NCBI RefSeq assembly: GCF_004358205.1
Contig: NZ_SMYO01000029.1
Span: 1-30,522 of the forward strand
DNA: 30,522 nucleotides
Direction: 5' to 3'
Source: Bacillus salipaludis
GTDB lineage: Bacteria; Bacillota; Bacilli; Bacillales_B; DSM-18226
In this document: one piece after another, positions 24,437-30,522 of the stretch
Layout: each line of letters starts with the position of its first letter
Numbering within the stretch: position 1 is the stretch's first letter
Translations under genes and position numbers: made by a program
The notes under the pieces: generated by a model
Database searches by the model: none
What the model was told of the DNA's origin: nothing
Seen by the model: the letters and a program-made list of their open reading frames with translations, nothing else

Positions 24437-25510
24437 TTATTGGTCAATTGGCAAGATCACTTTAAGCTCTGTCCCTTTGTTAGGGGAACTTTCAACCTGT
24501 ATATCCCCTTTATGCATTTCAATGATTTTCTTTACAATCGAAAGCCCTAATCCACTCCCGCCATTTGAACGGTTCCTTGATGGGTCGGCTTTATAGAAAC
24601 GTTCAAAGATATGCATCTGAACCTCTTTTGTCATCCCAATTCCAGTATCTTTAATCGTCACAGTAATCCTATCCGCAGCATTTTTAATTATTTCCACACC
24701 AATCTTCCCATTGTTTGGTGTAAATTTAATGCTGTTATGGAGTAAATTTATCCAAACCTGATCCATCAGCTCTTCATCGGCATTGATGGTTACTTTATTC
24801 AAGGAAACATCCATCTCAAGATTTTTATTTCTCCATTGCGGTTCATTCGAAAGGATGACTCTGCGCAATTGTTGATCTAAACGGTAGGATTTTGGTTCAA
24901 ATGGCGGATGGTCGGACTCCAATGAAGTTAGCTTTAACAGATTATCGCTTAGCTTTGAAAGCCGCATGCTTTCCACCTCAATAATTTCGAGGTATTGCAT
25001 GCGTTCTTCATCAGATAGATGATCACTTTTTAAGGCATGGGCAAATCCTGTTATGGAGGTCAGAGGTGATTGGATTTCATGAGAAACGTTGGAAATAAAC
25101 TCCTGGCGCATTTGTTCCATTTCACCGAGCTCTGTTGCCATATGGGTAATACTCTCTGCAATTTCATTAAAGGGATGATTTCGATTCCCGAACTCTTTTT
25201 TATAAAATGAAAGATCAATATTAAAATTCCCTTGAGCCATCTTTGCCATCGCCTCAATCATTGGTCGCAAAAACAGACTCTGTTTTTCTTGAAAAAAACT
25301 AATTTTAGAAAAGCCATACATGATGAGTCCAAAGAGAAAAAATCCAAAAAAGGTATCGATCATCTGCATCTTATAGGAAGATAACTGATGGATGGGAAAG
25401 GCTTGGAAAAACCAGGGAGTGATGTAAAAAGCGGCTGTCCAGCATAAAAGTAATAGGAGTAAAATGGCTAAAACCTCGCCGCTTTTTTTTACCATCTTGA
25501 TGATTTTCAT
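24437..25510 (-). CDS. sensor histidine kinase
   Basis: 357-aa membrane-bound kinase. Two membrane segments (about 13-33 and 53-70) enclose only about 20 external residues, so it may sense the membrane or another protein rather than a soluble ligand. A HAMP-like region follows, then the HisKA H-box SNVSHEIQSPLTS with phosphoacceptor H144, and a full HATPase_c domain with N-box (NLLHNSIKFTPN), G1 (DTGIGM), F-box (FERFYKADPS) and G2 (GSGLGLSI). Its ATG overlaps the TGA of the response-regulator gene, so the two are translated together. It is the likely signal input of the operator described at 26249-26303. Confidence 0.92.
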   Translation of the reverse strand: MKIIKMVKKSGEVLAILLLLLLCWTAAFYITPWFFQAFPIHQLSSYKMQMIDTFFGFFLFGLIMYGFSKISFFQEKQSLFLRPMIEAMAKMAQGNFNIDLSFYKKEFGNRNHPFNEIAESITHMATELGEMEQMRQEFISNVSHEIQSPLTSITGFAHALKSDHLSDEERMQYLEIIEVESMRLSKLSDNLLKLTSLESDHPPFEPKSYRLDQQLRRVILSNEPQWRNKNLEMDVSLNKVTINADEELMDQVWINLLHNSIKFTPNNGKIGVEIIKNAADRITVTIKDTGIGMTKEVQMHIFERFYKADPSRNRSNGGSGLGLSIVKKIIEMHKGDIQVESSPNKGTELKVILPIDQ

Positions 25511-26187
25511 TTTTTCACCTCTAAACGATAACCGAGCCCGCGAATCGTCGTAATTTTAAAAGGGCAGTTCACATCTGAAAAACGCTGTCGCAAACGTTTA
25601 ATATGAACGTCCACGGTTCGCTCATCCCCTTCGTAATTATATCCCCAAATATCTTCAATCAACTGTTCTCTTGAAAATGTTTTGCCCGGATAGGCTGAAA
25701 ATTTATATAAAAGCTCAAATTCCTTTAGAGGCAAGGTGATTTCGTTTCCACCATCAAACACTTGGTAAGTCGCGCGATCCAGCTCGATATTTCCAATATT
25801 CACCTTATTTGAGCGATTGATATGGTACCGTTTGAGTAATGCCTTTAACCGTGCTAACAGTTCAGCGGGATGAAAGGGCTTGACCAAATAGTCATCTGCC
25901 CCAAGCTCAAATCCTTTTACTTTTTGAGCTGTTTCTCCCTTTGCCGTCAGCATCAGGATGGGAAGGGAATCGGAATAATAGGATCTTATGTTCCGGCAGA
26001 AGTCCCAGCCATCCATGTTTGGCATCATAATATCAAGAATGATCAGATCGACTTTTTCGGCCTCGAGCAAGGATAACGCTTCTTTTCCATCCTGGGATTC
26101 TAAGATTGAAAAGCCTTCCTTGGACAAGATGACACCAACCAATTTGCGAATATGAGCGTCGTCGTCAACTATTAAGATTTTTGTCAT
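25507..26187 (-). CDS. OmpR-family response regulator
   Basis: 226-aa two-component regulator. The receiver domain has the acidic pair DDD near residue 8-10, phosphoacceptor D52 (LDIMMPNMDGW) and K103 (LVKPF). A winged-helix OmpR/PhoB domain follows (about 128-224: LPLKEFELLYKF, VDVHIKRLRQRF, TTIRGLGYRLE). PhoB-type regulators bind direct repeats about 11 bp apart, matching the boxes upstream. ATG 26187 is the only sensible start; the upstream AAAGGATGG is a modest ribosome site. Transcribed leftward with the kinase, divergent from the ABC exporter, which it probably controls along with itself. Confidence 0.93.
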   Translation of the reverse strand: MTKILIVDDDAHIRKLVGVILSKEGFSILESQDGKEALSLLEAEKVDLIILDIMMPNMDGWDFCRNIRSYYSDSLPILMLTAKGETAQKVKGFELGADDYLVKPFHPAELLARLKALLKRYHINRSNKVNIGNIELDRATYQVFDGGNEITLPLKEFELLYKFSAYPGKTFSREQLIEDIWGYNYEGDERTVDVHIKRLRQRFSDVNCPFKITTIRGLGYRLEVKK

Positions 26188-26234
26188 GACATTCCATCCT
26201 TTACAAAGAAAAAATCTATAATTTACGTCTTTTT

Positions 26235-26255
26235 AGTATACTCCTTCTTTATGAA
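26235..26255 (-). promoter_or_regulatory. promoter of the response regulator-kinase operon
   Basis: Read leftward: a TTCATA half-site (26255-26250), nine bases and a -10 TATACT (26240-26235). No consensus -35 is present, which fits activator dependence. ATG lies 47 bases beyond the -10. Confidence 0.65.
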
Positions 26256-26303
26256 CTGAATATGAATTAGAGAATTGATTAAAAGTTCATATTCAGTTCA
26301 TAA
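26249..26303. promoter_or_regulatory. mirror-image operator between two-component system and ABC exporter
   Basis: Perfect 18-bp inverted arms (26249-26266 and 26286-26303) are separated by 19 bases. Within each arm, TTCATA-TTCAG-TTCATA is a direct repeat of six bases at an 11-bp period, the layout of PhoB/PhoP-type sites. Each arm lies nine bases from a -10-like hexamer (TATACT leftward, TACGAT rightward). It would let the response regulator activate both divergent operons. Confidence 0.75.
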
Positions 26304-26317
26304 TGGCCTGTTACGAT
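26286..26317 (+). promoter_or_regulatory. promoter of the ABC exporter operon
   Basis: Direct-repeat box TTCATATTCAGTTCATA (26286-26302), nine bases and TACGAT as -10 (26312-26317). The geometry copies the leftward promoter exactly. A start site near 26324 would place ATG 26303 upstream of the transcript, which supports the ATG at 26345. Confidence 0.6.
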
Positions 26318-26344
26318 GTATGCAGTGAAAGAGGAGGAATGCAT

Positions 26345-27358
26345 ATGGAACCTATATACAGGAAAATGCCAAACAATGGGGATTGGGCTGTTGAGGCTCA
26401 AGGGCTATTTAAAAATTTTGGTGAAAATCGTGCTGTTGACGGCGTAAATCTAAATGTGCGTGCAGGTACGATTTATGGCCTGCTTGGTCCGAATGGGGCA
26501 GGTAAAACCACTACAATTAGAATGTTGGCAACCTTGCTTCGACCTGATGCAGGTTCGGCACGCATCTTTGGTCATGATGTAGTGAAGGAGTCCCAAATCG
26601 TACGTCAATTGATTGGGGTTACAGGTCAGTATGCCTCGGTTGACGAGTCGCTTAGTGCAACCGAGAATTTGGTTATTTTCTCCCGGCTGCTCGGGTTGGG
26701 AAGGGCAGAGTCCAAGCGGAAGGCAGCGGAGTTACTTGAGGAATTTGGATTAACGGAAGCAGCGAAGCGTCCGTTGAAAAATTTCTCAGGCGGTATGCGT
26801 CGCCGGCTGGATCTTGCGGCAAGTCTTATTGCACAACCGCCGCTTATCTTTTTAGACGAACCAACTACAGGGCTTGATCCTCGCACGCGAAATCAAATGT
26901 GGGATACCATCCGCCGATTGGTGCGTACTGGCTCAACAGTCCTTTTAACAACACAGTACTTGCAAGAAGCTGATGAACTGGCTGACAGGATTGCGGTGAT
27001 CGATCGCGGCATCGTTGTCGCGGAGGGCACCGTGGATGAGTTGAAGGCATCAGTTGGAAAAACTTCGTTGCATCTTAGAATTCAAAATCCACTGGACAGC
27101 GAGAATGCCCGTCAAACCGTTGAACATGTGCTAAAGGCCAAGTCCAATGTGTCGTCGGAAGGCGGAAAGATTATTGCTCCGATGACGGATGCCGACCGGG
27201 TCACGGATCTCCTGATCGCTCTTCGCAAGGCGGGAATCCAGCTGGCGGAATTGAGTGTGCAGAAACCGACTCTTGATGAGGTCTTTTTGACGATTACAGG
27301 GCATGATGCGAATAGTACGCCTGAAAATTTCAATGAGGTAAGGGAGGTAGGAGTATGA
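26345..27358 (+). CDS. ABC exporter ATPase (DrrA/CcmA-type)
   Basis: 337-aa ABC ATPase of the daunorubicin-resistance type. Walker A GPNGAGKTT (48-56), signature FSGGMRRRLDL, Walker B LIFLDEPTTGLDP and a family-typical C-terminal domain (about 240-325, ending VQKPTLDEVFLTITG) are present. Such pairs export drugs, lipids or antibiotics. I chose ATG 26345 because GAGGAGG lies 7 bases upstream and because an ATG at 26303 sits inside the promoter operator. The stop TGA overlaps the permease ATG. Its codons look more GC-rich than those of surrounding genes (not counted), which could mean transfer. Confidence 0.92.
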   Translation: MEPIYRKMPNNGDWAVEAQGLFKNFGENRAVDGVNLNVRAGTIYGLLGPNGAGKTTTIRMLATLLRPDAGSARIFGHDVVKESQIVRQLIGVTGQYASVDESLSATENLVIFSRLLGLGRAESKRKAAELLEEFGLTEAAKRPLKNFSGGMRRRLDLAASLIAQPPLIFLDEPTTGLDPRTRNQMWDTIRRLVRTGSTVLLTTQYLQEADELADRIAVIDRGIVVAEGTVDELKASVGKTSLHLRIQNPLDSENARQTVEHVLKAKSNVSSEGGKIIAPMTDADRVTDLLIALRKAGIQLAELSVQKPTLDEVFLTITGHDANSTPENFNEVREVGV

Positions 27359-28167
27359 ATACATCCACTAAGCCTTTTGCCGATCGCCAGTTAAAAAACT
27401 ATACCAGTTTGGGTCAGACCGTGCGAAATACTTTTACAATGGCCTATCGTGGTCTACTGAAGATTCGGCGAACACCCGAGCAATTATTTGACGTCACACT
27501 CCAGCCAATCATTTTTACTCTTATGTTTACTTACATCTTTGGAGGGGCCATCTCAGGAAATGTGAAGAGCTATTTGCCCGTTATCATACCCGGCATCCTT
27601 GTGCAGACCGTGATTACGACTTCCATTGTTACTGGGGTCCAGCTGCGTGAGGATATGGATAAAGGCGTATTTGACCGGTTCAAGTCACTTCCGATTGCGC
27701 GGATTGCTCCGCTGGCGGGAGCGTTGTTGGCAGATACAATCCGGTATACCATTGCGACCGTACTTACTTTTACCATGGGGTATATCATGGGTTATCGTCC
27801 GGATGGTGGATTGGGTAACGTTTTCATTGCAGGGGTGCTTGTCATTGTATGTTCCTGGGCCATCAGCTGGATATTTGCCTTTTTCGGTGTGATTGCACGT
27901 ACTGCTTCAAGTGTTCAGGGGATATCAATGCTCGCCCTGTTCCCGCTTACGTTTCTTTCTAATGCTTTTGTGCCGGTTAAGACTATGCCAGACTGGCTCC
28001 AATGGTTTGTGAAAATGAATCCAATCTCACATCTTGTAACTGCCGTCCGTAATCTTGCCAACAATGGAAAAATTGGTTGGGATTTTACAATATCTCTTAT
28101 TGGAGCTGCGGTAATTTTAGCAATCTTTGCACCAATCACGGTCCGCGCCTATATGCGGCGGACGTAG
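27355..28167 (+). CDS. ABC-2 type permease (DrrB-type)
   Basis: 270-aa membrane subunit with six hydrophobic segments and the ABC-2 core: an N-terminal amphipathic lead-in (TMAYRGLLKIRRTPEQLFD), LTFTMGYIMGYRPDGG, and FPLTFLSNAFVPVKTMPDWL, typical of the ABC-2/DrrB family. It forms the pore for the adjacent ATPase. Start ATG overlaps the ATPase stop by four bases; GGAGGTAGGAG precedes it. The substrate is unknown, though control by the neighbouring two-component system fits an antibiotic- or envelope-stress-response exporter. A terminator follows at 28206-28248. Confidence 0.92.
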   Translation: MNTSTKPFADRQLKNYTSLGQTVRNTFTMAYRGLLKIRRTPEQLFDVTLQPIIFTLMFTYIFGGAISGNVKSYLPVIIPGILVQTVITTSIVTGVQLREDMDKGVFDRFKSLPIARIAPLAGALLADTIRYTIATVLTFTMGYIMGYRPDGGLGNVFIAGVLVIVCSWAISWIFAFFGVIARTASSVQGISMLALFPLTFLSNAFVPVKTMPDWLQWFVKMNPISHLVTAVRNLANNGKIGWDFTISLIGAAVILAIFAPITVRAYMRRT

Positions 28168-28205
28168 ATACTCGAATCTTTGCTAGATTATTTTAGGTAA
28201 ATAAA

Positions 28206-28248
28206 AAAACACTGCAACCCTTGGTACATAAAAGAGTTGCAGTGTTTT
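28206..28248. terminator. terminator of the ABC exporter operon
   Basis: AAAACACTGCAAC pairs with GTTGCAGTGTTTT (13 bp) around a 17-base loop. The A/T ends suit termination from both strands, and the leftward LysM gene ends 43 bases further right. Confidence 0.75.
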
Positions 28249-28290
28249 GCATAATAATGGGTATACTATAGATAAGTTGTTTAATATGTT

Positions 28291-29160
28291 TTAGTTTAAT
28301 ATGGTTACCTTTAGGTGTTTTACCCCAAAATTGATTGCATCGTGTTCAGAAGGGATAAAGACATCAATTCGATTTCCTTTAATCGCTCCGCCAGTATCTC
28401 CGGCGATCGCTTCCCCATAGCCTTCTACATACACTTTACTACCAAGTGGGATAACCGATGGGTCAACGGCGATGACCTTTTGATTTGGATTTGCTTTAAT
28501 GTTCATTCCAGTTGCCGTAATGCCGGAACATCCCTCACATGAGGCTGTATAAGCTGTAGCTTTCACTGTAATTTCTTTAGAACTTGAATCACTTTTTGTT
28601 TCAGCTTGTACCGCAGGTGCGCTTTCTTTTGGTTCAGGTGCAGCTTTTACTGCAGGTGCGCTTTCCTTTGGTGCTGGTGCTACTTTTACTGCAGGTACAC
28701 TTTCCTTTTGTGTTGATTCAGTTTTAAATACAGGTGCATTTTCCTTAGAATCTTGTAAAGCAAGGTCCATTGTTTTTCCTGTTACAGCAGTATTATTCGT
28801 ATTTATGCCATCAAAGATTAATAGATTTAATCCAGGATGGATGAGATCGGTATTTAAATGGTTCCATTCTTTAATTAACGAAACCGATGTATGATGCTCC
28901 GTGGCGATATCCCATAATGTGTCATCTTGTTTAACTATATAATGTTTCTCTGGTGCAATGGCTAGTTTATCTCCAGGATAAATAAGATCGGTAGTAAGAT
29001 GGTTTAACATTTGAATATTTTCTACTGATGTATTATGTACGCGTGATAGATCCCAAAGGGTATCCCCTTTTTGTACAGTAATGGTTGCAGCTGACACATT
29101 AGCACTTACAGTTACTGAGAGTACAGCAACTGCTATCAATGATATAATTTTTTTAAGCAT
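28291..29160 (-). CDS. LysM and 3D domain cell-wall protein (YocH-like)
   Basis: 289-aa secreted cell-wall protein. Signal peptide (1 to about 24, ending SANVSA) is followed by two LysM peptidoglycan-binding domains (about 26-69 and 73-116: TITVQKGDTLWDLSRVH, YIVKQDDTLWDIATEHH). A proline/lysine/alanine linker carries near-copies of KESAPAVKAAPEP. The C-terminal 3D domain (about 205-289) has TAYTA, GITATG, AVDPSVIPLGSKVYV and the metal-site-like GDTGGAIKGNRIDVF, as in Bacillus YocH, a WalR-controlled autolysin. The upstream TGTTAC-N5-TGAAAA (29209-29193) only partly resembles a WalR site (TGTWAH-N5-TGTWAH). GGAGGG site before ATG. Single leftward gene. Confidence 0.92.
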   Translation of the reverse strand: MLKKIISLIAVAVLSVTVSANVSAATITVQKGDTLWDLSRVHNTSVENIQMLNHLTTDLIYPGDKLAIAPEKHYIVKQDDTLWDIATEHHTSVSLIKEWNHLNTDLIHPGLNLLIFDGINTNNTAVTGKTMDLALQDSKENAPVFKTESTQKESVPAVKVAPAPKESAPAVKAAPEPKESAPAVQAETKSDSSSKEITVKATAYTASCEGCSGITATGMNIKANPNQKVIAVDPSVIPLGSKVYVEGYGEAIAGDTGGAIKGNRIDVFIPSEHDAINFGVKHLKVTILN

Positions 29161-29616
29161 TCTTTTACCCTCCGTTTTCTTTGGTTGCTAAGTTTTCATA
29201 ATCGTAACATGAAATTTTCTGAAACAAAGAACAGAGAGATGTTAATTAGATTACCAACGTGGCATTTATATTGCGATAATATGTCGGAAATAGTTGAATA
29301 ATCTGAAAGTGGTGATTTTTGAAGGCACTTAATGCAAAAAGCCCAATTGAGGAAATAGGAATGATAAAGATAAAGTTATTGAGAATTTGGAACGAAGTGA
29401 TAAATGGGCAAAAAAATAAAAGGTATTCTTCTATTTGTTTATTAGAAAAATATCCTTTCATCTATTTAACCACTCTTTCAGTGATAATCTCATGATCAAA
29501 AGTATAACAAATAATAAATTCCTTCAAACGAATTTCCCTTTCTATCATTAAGTTTGTGTAATAAGTTATTGATCGATGACACATCCAGGTCTGATTCAAG
29601 GGGGCATCTGGTAAAA
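29161..29616. other. 456-bp gap without a supportable gene
   Basis: The stretch is AT-rich and holds the promoter region of the LysM/3D gene at its left end. A leftward 71-codon frame (29246-29461) and a rightward short frame beginning with TTG near 29321 are both open but lack good ribosome sites and recognisable domains. I see no RNA gene. Confidence 0.5.
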
Positions 29617-29934
29617 TTATTTCTTCTCGACTTTTACGATGCCCTTTCCCAAATTATCCTTTTCAAAATAACATATGACCTCATCATGAACTTTTATCTT
29701 TTCACCCGAAACGATGTTTTTAGAAGAAAAACGAATCCCTGTCCCGTTATCGCCTTTTCCGTAGTAGTTATTCCCTTTAATATTGGTAATCTTGTATTCC
29801 TTTGTAATGTACTGAGAGGAACCATTACCTTTAGAAATTGAATTGTTAACTGGATTGGCTGTGTGAACTTTAACGAATAGTAATGCTACTAAAATGGATG
29901 AGAGCACAACAAGAATGATAGCTTTTTTAAACAT
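29617..29934 (-). CDS. small exported protein of unknown function
   Basis: 105-aa protein with an N-terminal signal or membrane segment (residues about 5-22, KKAIILVVLSSILVALLFVKV) and a short Gly/Asn/Lys-rich external region. The latter contains strands like EYKITNIKGNNYYGKGDNG and DEVICYFEKDNLGKGIVKVE, suggesting a small beta fold. No family recognised. ATG 29934 has GGAGG nine bases upstream, so it is likely a real gene. It stands alone, leftward, with no clear partner. Confidence 0.65.
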   Translation of the reverse strand: MFKKAIILVVLSSILVALLFVKVHTANPVNNSISKGNGSSQYITKEYKITNIKGNNYYGKGDNGTGIRFSSKNIVSGEKIKVHDEVICYFEKDNLGKGIVKVEKK

Positions 29935-30075
29935 GGTATCTTACCTCCATTATGTATTTTAAGATAGGAAAGTGGAAAGTAAATCCTACTTTTTTCCTTT
30001 GTCCTTATACCTACCTCAATCCTATTATCCATCATAGCAGTTTCTTAAGAAGGGGGATAAGTTATTTTTAAACTG

Positions 30076-30104
30076 TTGACATAAGTGAATTAATCTAGTA
30101 ATAT
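30076..30104 (+). promoter_or_regulatory. rrn promoter P1
   Basis: TTGACA (30076-30081), 17 bases, TAATAT (30099-30104). Distal promoter of the 16S operon. Confidence 0.8.
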
Positions 30105-30219
30105 TACTTCTTGTCACTAACAGAAAATATTAAACTTCAAAAAAACAGTTGAATTAATTAAATGTTTCTGTTATCATAGTTTATGTTGCTTTTTTAAGAA
30201 ATTTTTCTTAGAAAAGTAA

Positions 30220-30248
30220 TTGACGCTTTATGAGTGAGATGGTATACT
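30220..30248 (+). promoter_or_regulatory. rrn promoter P2
   Basis: TTGACG (30220-30225), 17 bases, TATACT (30243-30248). Proximal rRNA promoter, 127 bases before 16S. Confidence 0.85.
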
Positions 30249-30268
30249 ATAAACCTTCTCGAAAAAAA

Positions 30269-30290
30269 TGCTCTTTGAAAACTAAACAAA
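30269..30290 (+). promoter_or_regulatory. boxA-like antitermination element
   Basis: TGCTCTTTGAAAACTAAACA matches the conserved Bacillus rrn leader boxA region, which recruits Nus factors so that rRNA transcription resists termination. It lies just after P2. Confidence 0.7.
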
Positions 30291-30374
30291 CAAAAACGTC
30301 AACAAACAATAATAACCATGTTTCTTCTATTATATAAAGAACATGAGCCAACGTAACAAATGAGCTATATCAGC

Positions 30375-30522
30375 TTTCTTGGAGAGTTTGATCCTGGCTC
30401 AGGACGAACGCTGGCGGCGTGCCTAATACATGCAAGTCGAGCGAATCAATAGGAGCTTGCTCCTGTTGGTTAGCGGCGGACGGGTGAGTAACACGTGGGC
30501 AACCTGCCTGTAAGACTGGGAT
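30375..30522 (+). rRNA. rrs: 16S ribosomal RNA, 5' part
   Basis: The 5' end of 16S rRNA, with the universal AGAGTTTGATCCTGGCTCAG, GACGAACGCTGGCGGCGTGC and GCAAGTCGAGCG. Cut by the window end after 148 bases. The short hypervariable stretch AATCAATAGGAGCTTGCTCC is Bacillaceae-like. Start placed at TTTCTTGGAGAG by analogy with B. subtilis. Confidence 0.97.

Noticed and set aside
24311..24550. Rightward 79-codon frame after the SLH-like gene
   Set aside because: It crosses the bidirectional terminator and overlaps the kinase gene on the other strand; no ribosome site.
26303..26345. ATG at 26303 as the ABC ATPase start
   Set aside because: It lies within the operator and upstream of the predicted -10, so it would not be transcribed; ATG 26345 has a strong ribosome site.
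29246..29461. Leftward 71-codon hydrophobic frame
   Set aside because: AT-rich sequence gives hydrophobic residues by chance; only a weak ribosome site and no recognisable domain.

Overview
The window looks like chromosome from an endospore-forming Bacillaceae (Bacillus/Neobacillus-like). The support is AT-rich coding with strong AGGAGG ribosome sites, Bacillus-type 5S and 16S sequences, a Bacillus-style tRNA array, CcpA-type cre boxes, YukJ-, CBO0543- and YocH-like proteins, and a GC-rich dispersed repeat of a kind common in this family. It lies between two ribosomal RNA operons: the tail of one (5S plus tRNAs) opens it, and the promoters and first 148 bases of the next 16S close it.

Layout. 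37-1652: 5S rRNA, eleven intact tRNAs (Glu, Val, Leu, Gly, Leu, Arg, Pro, Ala, fMet, Asp, Gly), a 105-bp duplication that copies the 5' end of tRNA-fMet, a wrecked tRNA-Phe-like gene, and a terminator. 1781-4368: a small operon of GNAT acetyltransferase, alpha/beta hydrolase and PhzF-family protein. 4650-7145: a DUF2278 protein, a GIY-YIG protein, an unusual array of seven ATATCAACA boxes spaced 20-21 bp apart, a CBO0543 membrane protein, and a stretch that may be a decayed gene. 7275-8677: a zinc-ribbon/YARHG membrane protein overlapping a cell-wall amidase. 8752-13980: a GAF/PucR-type regulator divergent from an M20 amidohydrolase, a DUF3311 protein and a sodium:solute symporter, with two cre boxes. 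14397-15785: a complete FtsZ outside any division cluster, with eight 11-residue repeats in its C-terminal linker.

15889-24259 looks like an amine-oxidation and envelope region: a LuxR-type regulator, an aldehyde dehydrogenase with a perfect cre box upstream, a secreted copper amine oxidase, then a compact FtsE-like/FtsX-like/coiled-coil gene set and an SLH-type anchored protein. The amine oxidase would turn primary amines into aldehydes outside the membrane, and the dehydrogenase would oxidise those aldehydes in the cytoplasm. The FtsEX-like set resembles the FtsEX-CwlO/PcsB machine, but its coiled-coil partner has no peptidase domain. Both exported proteins of this set are predicted to begin with histidine after signal cleavage. 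This is the best candidate here for an undescribed system.

24437-28167: an OmpR-type two-component system divergent from a DrrAB-type ABC exporter. They share a perfect 18-bp inverted repeat, and each arm holds a direct-repeat box placed identically relative to a -10 element for each side. 28291-30522: a LysM/3D cell-wall protein, a small exported protein, two rrn promoters, a boxA-like element and the start of 16S rRNA.

The most notable items are the repeat-linker FtsZ, the FtsEX-like/copper amine oxidase/SLH neighbourhood, the mirror-image operator, and the phased ATATCAACA array. Family assignments come from motifs read by eye; no database search was possible.
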